From Kosakonia arachidis (GTDB taxonomy: Bacteria; Pseudomonadota; Gammaproteobacteria; Enterobacterales; Enterobacteriaceae), in the NCBI RefSeq assembly GCF_900116535.1, contig NZ_FPAU01000004.1, positions 530,824 through 594,823 on the forward strand: a stretch of 64,000 bases of DNA, in the 5' to 3' direction. The notes below the pieces were generated by a model. That model made no database searches, was not told where the DNA came from, and saw only the letters and a list, made by a program, of their open reading frames with translations. Below, piece after piece: positions 51,724-60,317 of this stretch (its first letter is position 1; every line of letters starts with the position of its first letter). Position numbers and translations under genes: made by a program.

Positions 51724-52605
51724 ATGATGCGAATCGCGCTCTTCCTGTTGACTAACCTGGCTGTGATGTTGGTATTCGGCCTGGTGCTTAGCCTGACGGG
51801 CATTCAGTCGAGCAGCGTTCAGGGCTTGATGATTATGGCGCTGCTGTTTGGTTTTGGCGGCTCGTTCATTTCACTGTTGATGTCGAAATGGATGGCACTC
51901 AAATCGGTGGGTGGTGAAGTGATCGAACAACCGCGTAACGATATGGAACGCTGGTTGATGGATACCGTGGCGCAACAGTCTCGCCAGGCGGGTATCGCTA
52001 TGCCTCAGGTCGCCATTTATCATGCACCGGATATTAACGCCTTTGCGACCGGCGCGCGCCGTGATGCCTCATTGGTGGCAGTCAGCACCGGCTTGCTGCA
52101 GAACATGAGCCGTGACGAAGCCGAAGCGGTGATTGCCCACGAAATTAGCCATATTGCCAATGGCGACATGGTCACAATGACGCTGATTCAGGGGATCGTG
52201 AACACATTTGTGATCTTCATTTCACGTATAATCGCGCAGGTTGCAGCCGGGTTCCTCAGCGGCAATCGCGATGATGGGGAAGAGAGCAACGGCAATCCGA
52301 TGATCTACTTCGCGGTTGCAACCGTACTGGAGCTGGTGTTCGGTATTCTGGCCAGCATTATTACTATGTGGTTCTCCCGCTATCGCGAGTTCCATGCTGA
52401 TGCTGGCTCTGCAAAACTGGTTGGCCGCGAGAAAATGATTGCTGCGTTGCAGCGTCTGAAAACCAGTTATGAGCCGCAGGAGGCGAGTAGCATGATGGCA
52501 TTTTGCATCAACGGTAAATCTAAATCGCTGAGTGAGCTATTCATGACACACCCGCCGCTGGACAAACGCATTGAAGCACTGCGTTCAGGTGAGTATCTAA
52601 AATAA
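51724..52605 (+). CDS. htpX: membrane zinc metalloprotease HtpX
   Basis: 293 residues, M48B protease of the inner membrane that clears misfolded membrane proteins together with FtsH. Two amino helices (about 5-55), zinc motif [13 protein letters not shown] (HExxH, about 139-143), two more helices (about 158-215) and the third ligand Glu in [15 protein letters not shown]. Same length as E. coli. Confidence 0.97.
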   Translation: MMRIALFLLTNLAVMLVFGLVLSLTGIQSSSVQGLMIMALLFGFGGSFISLLMSKWMALKSVGGEVIEQPRNDMERWLMDTVAQQSRQAGIAMPQVAIYHAPDINAFATGARRDASLVAVSTGLLQNMSRDEAEAVIAHEISHIANGDMVTMTLIQGIVNTFVIFISRIIAQVAAGFLSGNRDDGEESNGNPMIYFAVATVLELVFGILASIITMWFSRYREFHADAGSAKLVGREKMIAALQRLKTSYEPQEASSMMAFCINGKSKSLSELFMTHPPLDKRIEALRSGEYLK

Positions 52606-52623
52606 CGCAGCGGCAGGAAATGC

Positions 52624-52650
52624 AAAGCGCGCCACCGGCGCGCTTTTTTA
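52624..52650 (+). terminator. terminator after htpX
   Basis: AAAGCGCGCC-acc-GGCGCGCTTT plus T run. It lies between convergent htpX and yebQ. Confidence 0.88.
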
Positions 52651-52684
52651 TCATCCCTAAACCCCCGCGGAAGAGGGGGATTAA

Positions 52685-54055
52685 TTACTCTGCTTTCGGC
52701 TGTGAGATCCGTAACCCGCTGATGATGGCCGCTACGGTAGCCAGCGTACCTGCCAGCAATAATGAAAGATGTGTGCCGTGAGTGTTAAACATATTGAACA
52801 TTAATGCCACAAGTGCAGCACCGGTGCTTTGCCCCAGCAACCGTGCTGTACCGAGCATTCCGCTGGCACCACCGCTGCGCTGTTGCGGTGCCGCAGTGAT
52901 AATGGTGTGGTTGTTTGGTGACTGGAACAAACCAAAACCAGCACCACACAACGCCATACGCCATATGATATCGATATCTGACGGTGAGCCCGGGAGAAGC
53001 GCAAGTGCGAAAAGCCCGCATGCCATCATCGCCATCCCTATTGCACCCAGCAACCCGGCATGCACACGCTCAATCAGATAACCGGCCAGCGGCGCAATCA
53101 CCATCGTTGCCAGTGGCCAGGGCGTCAGCAAAAGGCCTGTTTCTACTTCACTACGTCCAAGCACGGTTTGCAGAAAGAAGGGCAGGGAAACCAGCGCCAG
53201 CATCTGCGCACAGAACGAGCAGAGCGACGTGCCGATAGAGAGCGAAAAAAGTGGAATGCGCAGTAAGTCGACTGGCAGAAGTGGCACCGGCAGTCGCAGT
53301 TGTCGGCGCACAAAGACACCGCCAATGATCAGCAAAGCAATTATTTCGGCCACCACAAGTCTGGTTGATTGCCCCTGTGCAAAACTACTCAGCGCGGTAA
53401 TCAGCAAGCCAAATGTTAATGCATTCATTACAGCGCTTGGCAGATCAAATTTGGGCCTTGAAATACGTGCTGCATTAGGCGGTAAAAATTTCATTGCCAG
53501 CAATAAAGCAATAATGCCGAGCGGTACGTTAATCAGGAATAACCATTGCCAGGAAGCTACGGAGAGAATGGCGCCGGCGATTGTCGGCCCGGCCGCAGAG
53601 GAAACCGCCACCACAAAAGAGTTAATACCCATGCCGCGCCCGAGGCTACGGTGCGGGTAGATAAGGCGAATGAGTGCAGTATTCACGCTCATTAGGGCCG
53701 CGCCGCCAAACCCTTGCGCCACGCGTGCCAGTGTTAATGTCAGTAATGAGTCAGAGAGTGCGCAGAGCAGGGAAGTGAGAGTAAACAATACCAGACCACA
53801 CTGATAAACCCGACGGTATCCAAACATGTCACCGAGAAAAGAGAGCGTGAGCAGGGAGATCACGATCGCAATCTGGTAAGCATTAACAATCCAGATAGAA
53901 CTCGCGGGTGAAGCGTTGAGATCGCGTGCAATAGTTGGTAGCGCGACGTTGGCAATAGTCCCATCAAGTACTGCCATTGCGATACCAAGAATAATGGTCA
54001 ACACTGCGCCATAACGCAGTGGGACGGGGAGTCCGTCCGGAGAAGATTTATCCAT
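52685..54055 (-). CDS. yebQ: MFS transporter YebQ (DHA2-type)
   Basis: 456 residues with about 14 hydrophobic segments, as in the DHA2 drug:H+ antiporters. Motif A-like LSFLGDMFGYRRVYQCGL follows helix 2, and motif C-like SAAGPTIAGAILS is in helix 5. E. coli YebQ is a putative multidrug exporter; its substrate is not known. Divergent from kdgR, with about 200 bp between. Confidence 0.92.
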   Translation of the reverse strand: MDKSSPDGLPVPLRYGAVLTIILGIAMAVLDGTIANVALPTIARDLNASPASSIWIVNAYQIAIVISLLTLSFLGDMFGYRRVYQCGLVLFTLTSLLCALSDSLLTLTLARVAQGFGGAALMSVNTALIRLIYPHRSLGRGMGINSFVVAVSSAAGPTIAGAILSVASWQWLFLINVPLGIIALLLAMKFLPPNAARISRPKFDLPSAVMNALTFGLLITALSSFAQGQSTRLVVAEIIALLIIGGVFVRRQLRLPVPLLPVDLLRIPLFSLSIGTSLCSFCAQMLALVSLPFFLQTVLGRSEVETGLLLTPWPLATMVIAPLAGYLIERVHAGLLGAIGMAMMACGLFALALLPGSPSDIDIIWRMALCGAGFGLFQSPNNHTIITAAPQQRSGGASGMLGTARLLGQSTGAALVALMFNMFNTHGTHLSLLLAGTLATVAAIISGLRISQPKAE

Positions 54056-54257
54056 ATTAATTTCAGGGCTAATGTCACACAGTTATTTGTATAATGATTC
54101 TATCATCTGCATTCGGGCTTGATGTCGCAGATTTGTAACGGGCTTTATGTCGCAGAATTCTAAGGAAGTTGACAAACGTGCATTGCGGCAGTTGAGCGAC
54201 GAATTTATAATAAAAACCGATTCTAAATTTTCTAAAACACACGCGATGAGGTGATTA

Positions 54258-55049
54258 ATGGCTATCGCAGATTTGGACAAGCAGCCAGATTCTGTCTCTT
54301 CAGTATTGAAGGTATTTGGCATTCTGCAGGCGCTCGGCGAAGAGCGTGAAATCGGCATCACCGAACTGTCGCAGCGTGTCATGATGTCGAAAAGCACCGT
54401 CTATCGCTTTTTGCAAACAATGAAATCATTGGGTTATGTTGCGCAGGAAGGAGAGTCTGAAAAATATTCCCTGACGCTTAAGCTGTTCGAGCTTGGCGCA
54501 CGTGCGTTGCAAAACGTTGATCTTATCCGCAGTGCGGATATCCAGATGCGTGAACTCTCTCGTCTGACGAAAGAGACTATCCATCTGGGTGCACTCGATG
54601 AGGACAGCATTGTTTACATTCATAAAATAGATTCGATGTATAACTTGCGTATGTATTCTCGCATTGGTCGCCGCAACCCGCTGTACAGTACTGCTATCGG
54701 TAAAGTGCTGCTGGCCTGGCGCGATCGTGAAGAGGTTAAGCAGATCCTTGAAGGGGTTGAATATAAGCGCAGCACCGATCGTACGATTACCAGCACTGAA
54801 GATCTTCTGCCGATGCTGGATGTTGTGCGGGAACAAGGCTACGGTGAAGATAATGAGGAACAGGAGGAAGGCCTGCGCTGCATTGGCGTACCCGTGTTCG
54901 ACCGTTTTGGTGTGGTCATCGCTGGTCTGAGTATCTCTTTCCCGACGCTGCGTTTCTCTGAAGAGCGTCTACATGAATATGTGGCTATGCTTCATCAGGC
55001 TGCCCGCAAGATTTCTGAACAGATGGGTTATAACCAGTATCCGTTCTGA
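54258..55049 (+). CDS. kdgR: IclR-family repressor KdgR
   Basis: 263 residues. Amino winged helix (SVSSVLKVFGILQALGEERE, VMMSKSTVYRFLQTMKSLGY) and carboxyl IclR effector domain (about 90-255). KdgR represses pectin/2-keto-3-deoxygluconate genes and is released by KDG. Length equals E. coli and the helix-turn-helix is nearly the same. The 200-bp spacer to yebQ holds no other gene; a strong terminator follows. Confidence 0.96.
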   Translation: MAIADLDKQPDSVSSVLKVFGILQALGEEREIGITELSQRVMMSKSTVYRFLQTMKSLGYVAQEGESEKYSLTLKLFELGARALQNVDLIRSADIQMRELSRLTKETIHLGALDEDSIVYIHKIDSMYNLRMYSRIGRRNPLYSTAIGKVLLAWRDREEVKQILEGVEYKRSTDRTITSTEDLLPMLDVVREQGYGEDNEEQEEGLRCIGVPVFDRFGVVIAGLSISFPTLRFSEERLHEYVAMLHQAARKISEQMGYNQYPF

Positions 55050-55056
55050 CCGACGA

Positions 55057-55103
55057 AAAAAACCGCCATGATTGAGCTGGTCTCACAATGATGGCGGTTT
55101 TTG
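55057..55103 (+). terminator. terminator between kdgR and yobH
   Basis: AAAACCGCCATgATTG pairs with CAATgATGGCGGTTTT around a loop of about 12 bases; A and T runs on both sides suit the convergent kdgR and yobH. Confidence 0.85.
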
Positions 55104-55111
55104 TTTCGATG

Positions 55112-55351
55112 CTAGCCGTTGTCGATAACGGTGTCGCTTTTACGTAGCAGAGGGCAATTAACCAGCCCGAAAAATCCAATGTCCGAATGGACATATTGTG
55201 CGGTATAGGTATCACGCGCGGTTACATATTTACACTGTAATCCCAGACCACCGGCATTTTCATTACTGCCAATCAGCACACCATAACCGCTCAACAGAAG
55301 CGCAATCCACAGCAGCGCAACAACGATAACGGGGCGAATAATTGTCCGCAT
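55112..55351 (-). CDS. yobH: small exported protein YobH
   Basis: 79 residues from MRTIIRPVIVVALLWIALLL, the E. coli length. One amino hydrophobic helix or uncleaved signal, two Cys in the exported part (GLQCKYVTARD and VNCPLLRKS), and the conserved closing VIDNG. Function unknown. Start set by homology; six upstream codons are excluded. Confidence 0.9.
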   Translation of the reverse strand: MRTIIRPVIVVALLWIALLLSGYGVLIGSNENAGGLGLQCKYVTARDTYTAQYVHSDIGFFGLVNCPLLRKSDTVIDNG

Positions 55352-55446
55352 ATCAGATCCTTGCTCCATACTAAATCATATCTTCAAGCTACCTGATTCA
55401 TAGACTGAAACAAGTCATGCATTCCGAAAAATCACGAATAGAGGTA

Positions 55447-55463
55447 CGGTTAGTCGCTGTTTA
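55447..55463 (+). promoter_or_regulatory. probable PhoP box of mgrB
   Basis: CGGTTA-N5-TGTTTA: the second hexamer matches the PhoP half-site [TG]GTTTA exactly, and the first at four of six positions. A TAACCT -10 candidate follows about 12 bases later. mgrB is a direct PhoP target in E. coli and Salmonella. Confidence 0.55.
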
Positions 55464-55512
55464 ATGTTGCCATGCTAACCTGTTGATACCTGACAATGTA
55501 CTGGAGAGTGGA

Positions 55513-55656
55513 GTGAGAAAATATAAGTGGCTGATCCTGATTGTCGTGCTGGTAGGCTGCCTGCTGCTCTGGACTCAAATGCTTAACGTGATGTGCGATC
55601 AGGATGTACAATTTTTTAGTGGCATCTGCATCGTCAACAAATTCATCCCCTGGTAA
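55513..55656 (+). CDS. mgrB: PhoQ inhibitor MgrB
   Basis: 47 residues with a GTG start. The sequence [20 protein letters not shown] then [15 protein letters not shown] and [12 protein letters not shown] holds the single inner-membrane helix and the two periplasmic Cys (28 and 39) whose disulfide is needed to inhibit PhoQ. The gene is intact. Loss of mgrB causes polymyxin resistance in Klebsiella and relatives, so integrity matters. The sequence is closer to Enterobacter/Klebsiella than to E. coli. Confidence 0.95.
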   Translation: MRKYKWLILIVVLVGCLLLWTQMLNVMCDQDVQFFSGICIVNKFIPW

Positions 55657-55730
55657 TGGCAATTTCTCAGTGAATGGTATCCTTCCTTGACGCCAGTGGT
55701 AAAATGTCGCGTCAACATTGAGGTGGTAAA

Positions 55731-56021
55731 ATGAACGAAGTCATTAATTCGGGCGCGCTTAATATTGCGTCTATTGTTGTTTCTTTGGTGGTTCTGCTGG
55801 TTGGGCTGGTTCTGTGGTTCTTTATCAATCGTGCCAGCTCGCGTACAAATGAGCAGATTGAGTTGCTTGAAGCGCTGTTGGATCAGCAAAAACGGCAAAA
55901 TGCACTGTTGCGCCGTCTGTGTGAATCCAACGAGCCCGAAAAAGAGCCGCAAACTTCCCCTGCTAAAGTGCAGGAAAAAGAAGATGATGAGGATTTGATC
56001 CGTCTAGTGGCGGAACGCTAA
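55731..56021 (+). CDS. yebO: membrane protein YebO
   Basis: 96 residues. One hydrophobic helix (IASIVVSLVVLLVGLVLWFF, about 12-31) followed by a charged coiled-coil-like segment (SSRTNEQIELLEALLDQQKR) and an acidic tail. Matches E. coli YebO in length and position (mgrB-yebO). Function unknown. Confidence 0.9.
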   Translation: MNEVINSGALNIASIVVSLVVLLVGLVLWFFINRASSRTNEQIELLEALLDQQKRQNALLRRLCESNEPEKEPQTSPAKVQEKEDDEDLIRLVAER

Positions 56022-56038
56022 AGGCGCAGGAGAATGAG

Positions 56039-57028
56039 ATGGTCTGGAAAAACCCTTGGTATAATCCTGCACTTTCTCATCACTCCCCTGATGGGTTCAT
56101 CAATACGGCATCTGTCACACATCAACCCGGTGACGTTAAGCGCTGGCGCAATGAGCGTAAGGCTGCCGGGCTTCCCCGTCCTCCCGCTGATGGTTATGAA
56201 CGTTTTATCGAGCAGTGGTGGCAGAAAGTAGAAATCACTGGCGATAGCGACGGTTTGTGGTGGCTGGGCCATGCCAGCATTTTGTTACGCCTTCAGGGGC
56301 AATACCTGCTGACCGATCCTGTTTTCTCCCGCCGTGCTTCACCTGTCCGTTTTGCCGGTCCGCAGCGTCGTACACCGTCTGCGCTTGCCATTGCAGATAT
56401 TCCGCAACTGGATGTGATCCTGATTTCCCACAATCATTATGATCATCTGGATACGTGGACGCTGCGCGCGTTATTGCGCCGTTTTCCTGACGTGCAGTTC
56501 TTCGTTCCGCTTGGGGTGGGGGCGTTGATCCGTCGCCTGGGCGCACGGCACGTAACGGAACTGGATTGGTGGCAAAGTATGATATTTCAGGGAATGGTTT
56601 ACACGGCGGTACCTGCACAACATTGGAGCATGCGCACATTATGGGACCGCAACCGTTCATTATGGTGTGGTTGGGTCGTTGAATCAGCAGAAGGGCGTTT
56701 CTGGTTTGCTGGCGATACGGGATACACTCCGGAGCTGCTCACTATTCCGCAGCGTTTAGGCGCGCTGGATGCTGTTGCATTACCTGTAGGCGCTTATGCG
56801 CCGCGCTGGTTTATGTCAATTCACCACATGGATCCGCAAAGTGCTGTTGCGTTATGGCAACAACTGGGCAGCCCGCTGGCGTTTCCTGTTCATTGGGGCG
56901 TGTTTGAGCTGGCTGATGAATCACTGGATCAACCGGTAAAGGAATTGCAACTGTCATTAAGCGAAGCGGCAATCGATAATGATAACTTTAGGATCCTGAA
57001 AATTGGTCAGTATTTACCCCTCGCTTAA
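56039..57028 (+). CDS. MBL-fold metallo-hydrolase, RomA-like
   Basis: 329 residues. Metallo-beta-lactamase fold with the metal motif ISHNHYDHLDTW (HxHxDH, about 137-142), a preceding WLGHASILLRLQGQYLLTDP, FAGDTGYTPE (about 225) and HWGVFELADE near the end. It resembles RomA of the ramA locus in Enterobacter/Klebsiella and the NAPE-PLD-like hydrolases. Substrate unknown. It lies 17 bp after yebO on the same strand. E. coli K-12 has no such gene here. Confidence 0.85.
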   Translation: MVWKNPWYNPALSHHSPDGFINTASVTHQPGDVKRWRNERKAAGLPRPPADGYERFIEQWWQKVEITGDSDGLWWLGHASILLRLQGQYLLTDPVFSRRASPVRFAGPQRRTPSALAIADIPQLDVILISHNHYDHLDTWTLRALLRRFPDVQFFVPLGVGALIRRLGARHVTELDWWQSMIFQGMVYTAVPAQHWSMRTLWDRNRSLWCGWVVESAEGRFWFAGDTGYTPELLTIPQRLGALDAVALPVGAYAPRWFMSIHHMDPQSAVALWQQLGSPLAFPVHWGVFELADESLDQPVKELQLSLSEAAIDNDNFRILKIGQYLPLA

Positions 57029-57336
57029 TACTCTTGCTTCGCTCCAAAAGGATTGTGATTTTAAATGACATTGTTTTATTTTTATCGAAACGTTTTTATT
57101 GCCTTTTTATGAGGCAGTGTCATCATAAATTCATTATTTTGGTGCAAGGCAAAGTTTATTTGCACACCAATTATACACAGTAAACCGGGGAAATAGTTTC
57201 TCTGTGTTTCTTAATAGTTTAAGAATCTTCCTGGTCGATAAAAAAGCATAACTATGCGCAAAAAGTTCTTATGATATACGCTATATACATAGGCATATTG
57301 TGGCGTATTTGAGCACATGGAACCTGTTGAGCAGTG

Positions 57337-57501
57337 GTGAAAAATCAGCTATTGTCGATACATGAGGATAAGGAACTGGCGACTGTTATAGCGTTCATCG
57401 GAATGCATAAAAGTGCAGAAGAAGCTTTGATAACCTTAGAATTTGTGCGTCGGATCCAGACATGTTTAAAAATGGCTTGCCATAATTTACATATTGTGTG
57501 A
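57337..57501 (+). CDS. orphan small ORF in AT-rich spacer
   Basis: A 54-codon frame from GTG (a second GTG lies three bases upstream) reading MKNQLLSIHEDKELATVIAF onward and including MHKSAEEALITLEFVRRIQT. It is amphipathic and protein-like but lacks a good ribosome site, and no family was recognised. It is the only notable frame in the 510-bp stretch 57029-57538, which otherwise has small inverted repeats (TTGGTG...CACCAA at 57139-57170; ATACGC...GCGTAT near 57276-57312). It could be a remnant. Confidence 0.25.
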   Translation: MKNQLLSIHEDKELATVIAFIGMHKSAEEALITLEFVRRIQTCLKMACHNLHIV

Positions 57502-57505
57502 TAAC
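57477..57505 (+). promoter_or_regulatory. candidate promoter of yobF-cspC
   Basis: TTGCCA and GATAAC with a 17-bp spacer, about 35 bp before the yobF ATG and 190 bp before cspC. E. coli transcribes yobF and cspC together from a promoter upstream of yobF. Confidence 0.4.
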
Positions 57506-57538
57506 ACGTTTTGGGTCAATCGAGGTACAGTTCTGTTT

Positions 57539-57679
57539 ATGTGTGGCATTTTCAGTAAAGAAGTCCTGAGTAAAACGTTTCGTTGAATACAGCTTCTCTG
57601 CCGAACCTTATATTAGTGCCTCAAGCAGTAATGTCTCAGTTTTCTCAGTCAATGCCTGCGGGCGAAGTATATACATTAA
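57539..57679 (+). pseudogene. yobF: yobF with compensating frameshifts and an early stop
   Basis: The frame starts MCGIFSKEVLSK as in E. coli YobF (47 residues) but then reads TFR and stops at 57584-57586. The +1 frame continues the expected VEYSFSAEPYISASSSNVSV, and the original frame resumes with CLRAKYIH and a stop at 57677. Relative to E. coli (from memory) this is a loss of two bases then one. Only a 15-residue peptide can be made. YobF is a stress-induced small protein of unknown role. Confidence 0.7.
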
Positions 57680-57691
57680 GGAATTTTTCAA

Positions 57692-57901
57692 ATGGCAAAG
57701 ATTAAAGGTCAAGTTAAGTGGTTCAACGAGTCTAAAGGTTTTGGTTTCATTACTCCGGCAGACGGTAGCAAAGATGTATTCGTACACTTTTCTGCAATCC
57801 AGGGTAACGGCTTCAAAACTCTGGCTGAAGGCCAGAACGTTGAGTTTGAAATTCAGGACGGTCAGAAAGGCCCGGCTGCAGTTAACGTAACTGCTATCTG
57901 A
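57692..57901 (+). CDS. cspC: cold-shock-family RNA chaperone CspC
   Basis: 69 residues, identical as far as I recall to E. coli CspC ([20 protein letters not shown] through VNVTAI). Single OB-fold with RNP1 KGFGFITP and RNP2 DVFVHFSAI. CspC is expressed constitutively, binds mRNAs and acts as an antiterminator and stabiliser of stress transcripts such as rpoS. Good AAGGAA before the ATG. Confidence 0.98.
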
Positions 57902-57951
57902 TTTTCGACACCTCTGAGCTTGTACGCGCTTAGCGCGCTAAAGTCAGCCAT

Positions 57952-57982
57952 AAAGCCTCGCACTTGTGCGGGGCTTTTTAAT
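57952..57982 (+). terminator. terminator after cspC
   Basis: AAAGCCtCGCAC-tt-GTGCGgGGCTTT followed by TTTAA, about 50 bp after the cspC stop. Confidence 0.85.
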
Positions 57983-58043
57983 TTCCTCGTGTGGCAAATG
58001 GCGGTACACTTTCGCCCTTTGAGAAATACCCTCCGGAGTTTTT

Positions 58044-58859
58044 ATGCCTTTCAGTTGCCCACTCTGTCACTCACCTTTACAACGTCGCGAGAGCACCTTC
58101 GTTTGCCCGCAACGTCATCAATTCGATCTGGCGAAAGAAGGCTATGTGAATCTACTGCCGGTACAGCATAAGCGTTCCCGCGATCCCGGCGATAGTGCAG
58201 AGATGATACAGGCGCGACGTGCATTCCTGGATGCGGGACACTATCAGCCGCTGCGGGATGCCATCGGCGTTCTGTTACAGGCCAGATTGCCAGAGCATGC
58301 CGATGCAATACTGGATATCGGTTGTGGGGAAGGGTATTACACTCAGGCCTTTGCTGCGATAGCCCGACATCATGGCGTGAAAACATTTGGGCTGGATGTC
58401 TCCAAAGCCGCGATCCGCGCGGCGGCAAAACGCTACCAGCAGGTTATGTTTTCTGTGGCTTCCAGCCATCGCCTGCCGTTTGAAGATAAGAGTATAGACG
58501 CTATAGTTCGCATCTATGCTCCCTGTAAAGCGGAAGAGCTGGCGCGTGTAATCAAGCCCTGTGGCGTAGTGATTACCGCTGCTCCCGGGCCTCGCCATTT
58601 GCTCGAACTGAAAGGGTTAATCTATGACGAAGTAAAACTGCATGCTGAAAATACGGGCGAAATAGAAGGGTTTAAAGTAGTAGAAACCCGAGCGCTGGCT
58701 TACGAGATGAGCCTTACCGGTCAGGAAGCGGTGGCTTTACTGCAGATGACGCCATTCGCATGGCGGGCGAAACCTGAAGTATGGGAAAAATTAGCGGCAA
58801 CAGAATGCTTCCGCTGCCAGACGGATTTCACTATTCACTGCCTGGCGCGGGAAGATTAA
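58044..58859 (+). CDS. rlmA: 23S rRNA (guanine-745-N1)-methyltransferase RlmA
   Basis: 271 residues. Amino zinc-binding part (CPLCHSPL...[20 protein letters not shown], residues 5-40) and a class I methyltransferase domain with [15 protein letters not shown] (about 93). Methylates G745 of 23S rRNA. Two residues longer than E. coli. Its stop overlaps the convergent mntP stop (shared TTAA). Confidence 0.96.
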   Translation: MPFSCPLCHSPLQRRESTFVCPQRHQFDLAKEGYVNLLPVQHKRSRDPGDSAEMIQARRAFLDAGHYQPLRDAIGVLLQARLPEHADAILDIGCGEGYYTQAFAAIARHHGVKTFGLDVSKAAIRAAAKRYQQVMFSVASSHRLPFEDKSIDAIVRIYAPCKAEELARVIKPCGVVITAAPGPRHLLELKGLIYDEVKLHAENTGEIEGFKVVETRALAYEMSLTGQEAVALLQMTPFAWRAKPEVWEKLAATECFRCQTDFTIHCLARED

Positions 58860-59422
58860 CCAGCGAAGTGGCTCCATAGAATCTGGGTGCCAATGCCGAT
58901 AAGCACAATACCGCCAAGAATTTCGGCTCGTTTGCCCAGCAGCGGGCCGATAAAACGACCAACCATTATCCCGAGGGTCGACATAATCAGAGTTGCGCAA
59001 CCAATTGCCAGCGCGGTGGCGATAATATTAACCTGCAGAAAAGCCAGACCGACGCCAACCGCCATTGCGTCCAGACTGGTGGCAATGGCGGTCGTGACCA
59101 GTAGCCAGAAACCATGACGATGCGGTATTTCCGCATCGCAACCGTCATCGCCGCGTATGCCTTCAATAATCATGCGCCCGCCAAGAAACACCAGTAGCAC
59201 AAATGCGACCCAGTGGTTCCACTCCAGCACAAACTGCGTTGCCAGCATACCTAGGCCCCAGCCGATGAGTGGCGTCAGCGTTTCAATGGTGCCAAAAATA
59301 AGTCCCGTGCGCAGCGCTTCAGAAAATTTGGGTTTATGCAGGGTCGCACCTTTGCCGATGGAAGCAGCAAAAGCGTCCATAGACATGCCAAAGGCGAGAA
59401 GAATAGTGGCGGAGAGATTCAT
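58856..59422 (-). CDS. mntP: manganese exporter MntP
   Basis: 188 residues, six transmembrane helices, MntP family with two repeated halves. Conserved acidic motif near the start ([17 protein letters not shown]) and its counterpart in the second half ([15 protein letters not shown]), whose Asp residues line the Mn2+ path. Exports excess Mn2+. Preceded by a Mn2+ riboswitch and MntR-like boxes, and sharing its stop with rlmA. Confidence 0.96.
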   Translation of the reverse strand: MNLSATILLAFGMSMDAFAASIGKGATLHKPKFSEALRTGLIFGTIETLTPLIGWGLGMLATQFVLEWNHWVAFVLLVFLGGRMIIEGIRGDDGCDAEIPHRHGFWLLVTTAIATSLDAMAVGVGLAFLQVNIIATALAIGCATLIMSTLGIMVGRFIGPLLGKRAEILGGIVLIGIGTQILWSHFAG

Positions 59423-59439
59423 CGTGACGTCCTGACCGG

Positions 59440-59605
59440 GAATTCCATAAACACATTACTGCCCCCAGTAAACAGCAGTTAATGTGCCAATGGTCTCGCC
59501 TGACTGGAACATGTACAGTCCGTACGTGCCACGTTTTGCAACGAGTATGTTGACACGTACATTTCTGGATAAGCAGAAATCGGCTACTCCCCAACGACGG
59601 ACGCA
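59440..59605 (-). ncRNA. yybP-ykoY manganese riboswitch of mntP
   Basis: On the reverse strand the leader carries the hallmark TTGGGGAGTAGCCG (59595-59582), then a hairpin GATTTCTG/CAGAAAT region, TGTCAACATACTCGTTGC, AAAACGTGGCACGTACGGAC, and a closing GGCGAGACCATTGGC before the mntP ATG. This is the Mn2+-sensing class known in front of E. coli mntP. Binding should allow mntP expression when manganese is high. Confidence 0.88.
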
Positions 59606-59731
59606 CCTTAACATATTTTGAGAATATAAAACAACAACCTAAAAATATAATCTCGATAACCAGTTGATAACGATTTGCATTTAGATTTATAGGTGAAAAT
59701 AACGTTAATAAATATAGGTAAATCTCCCCCT

Positions 59732-59754
59732 AAATATAGCAATGGCTATAAGTT
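59732..59754. promoter_or_regulatory. MntR-like box 1 upstream of mntP
   Basis: AATATAGCAATGGCTATAAG is a near-palindrome matching the enteric MntR pattern AACATAGC-N4-GCTATGTT (recalled). It lies about 310 bp before mntP, between yobD and the riboswitch leader. Confidence 0.6.
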
Positions 59755-59774
59755 AGTTTGTTTTTTATACGGAT

Positions 59775-59797
59775 AAACATAGACTTTGCTATATCTT
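59775..59797. promoter_or_regulatory. MntR-like box 2 upstream of mntP
   Basis: AACATAGACTTTGCTATAT has the same half-sites (ACATAG / GCTATAT) as box 1, with starts 43 bp apart, close to four helical turns. It adjoins the yobD stop codon. A pair of boxes suggests cooperative MntR control. Confidence 0.5.
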
Positions 59798-59800
59798 AAC

Positions 59801-60259
59801 TTATTGAGTATTAACAATAACTTTATAGATTTTCTCAAGGTCGTCGATATTTCGCACACGGATAAGCAGGCGTCGATGCTCTAATTGTATTACCAACACA
59901 CCATCTTCCGATAAATTCATCTCTTTAATACGGTTATATTCGATCCAGACATTGGCAAAGAAAAAACCGTGCTCTTTAAAGATGATTTTCGGCGCACGGA
60001 TCCAAAACAGATACATTCCGAGTAATGCTAGCGCAGATAATAACCACAACGTTAAAGATGAACCGCCATTAATCGTGTTGTTATAAATCAGGATCGCCAG
60101 CAAACCGACGAAAATAGCGCCATCAGTGCGGCTTCTCCGCAGCAGGGGGACAGTCAGCAGGGATGCTCCCTGACGATGTGGCATAACGAATTCGTCATAG
60201 ATGGCGAAAGCAAACAGGGCGGTGACAAACGCCAGTAGAACGCTATCCGTAACGGACAT
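59801..60259 (-). CDS. yobD: DUF986 membrane protein YobD
   Basis: 152 residues with three hydrophobic helices (about 5-22, 45-62, 70-88) and a conserved cytoplasmic tail ([39 protein letters not shown]). Length equals E. coli YobD. Function unknown. It follows manZ; a terminator hairpin lies between, with yobD's AGGAGG directly after its T run. Confidence 0.92.
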   Translation of the reverse strand: MSVTDSVLLAFVTALFAFAIYDEFVMPHRQGASLLTVPLLRRSRTDGAIFVGLLAILIYNNTINGGSSLTLWLLSALALLGMYLFWIRAPKIIFKEHGFFFANVWIEYNRIKEMNLSEDGVLVIQLEHRRLLIRVRNIDDLEKIYKVIVNTQ

Positions 60260-60268
60260 TGATCCTCC

Positions 60269-60304
60269 TTAAAAATAAAAACCGGGGGCGGTAAGCCCCC
60301 GGTT
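60269..60304 (-). terminator. terminator between manZ and yobD
   Basis: Leftward RNA: ACCGGGGGC-ttacc-GCCCCCGGT then TTTTATTTTT, 14 bp after the manZ stop. The yobD ribosome site follows at once, so yobD depends on read-through or its own start. Confidence 0.85.
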
Positions 60305-60317
60305 AATACATACCCGG

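Noticed and set aside
59665-59690. Fur box upstream of mntP
   Set aside because: GATAACGATTTGCATTTAG matches the 19-bp Fur consensus at only about 12 positions; Fur control is known for E. coli mntP, but this site is not convincing.
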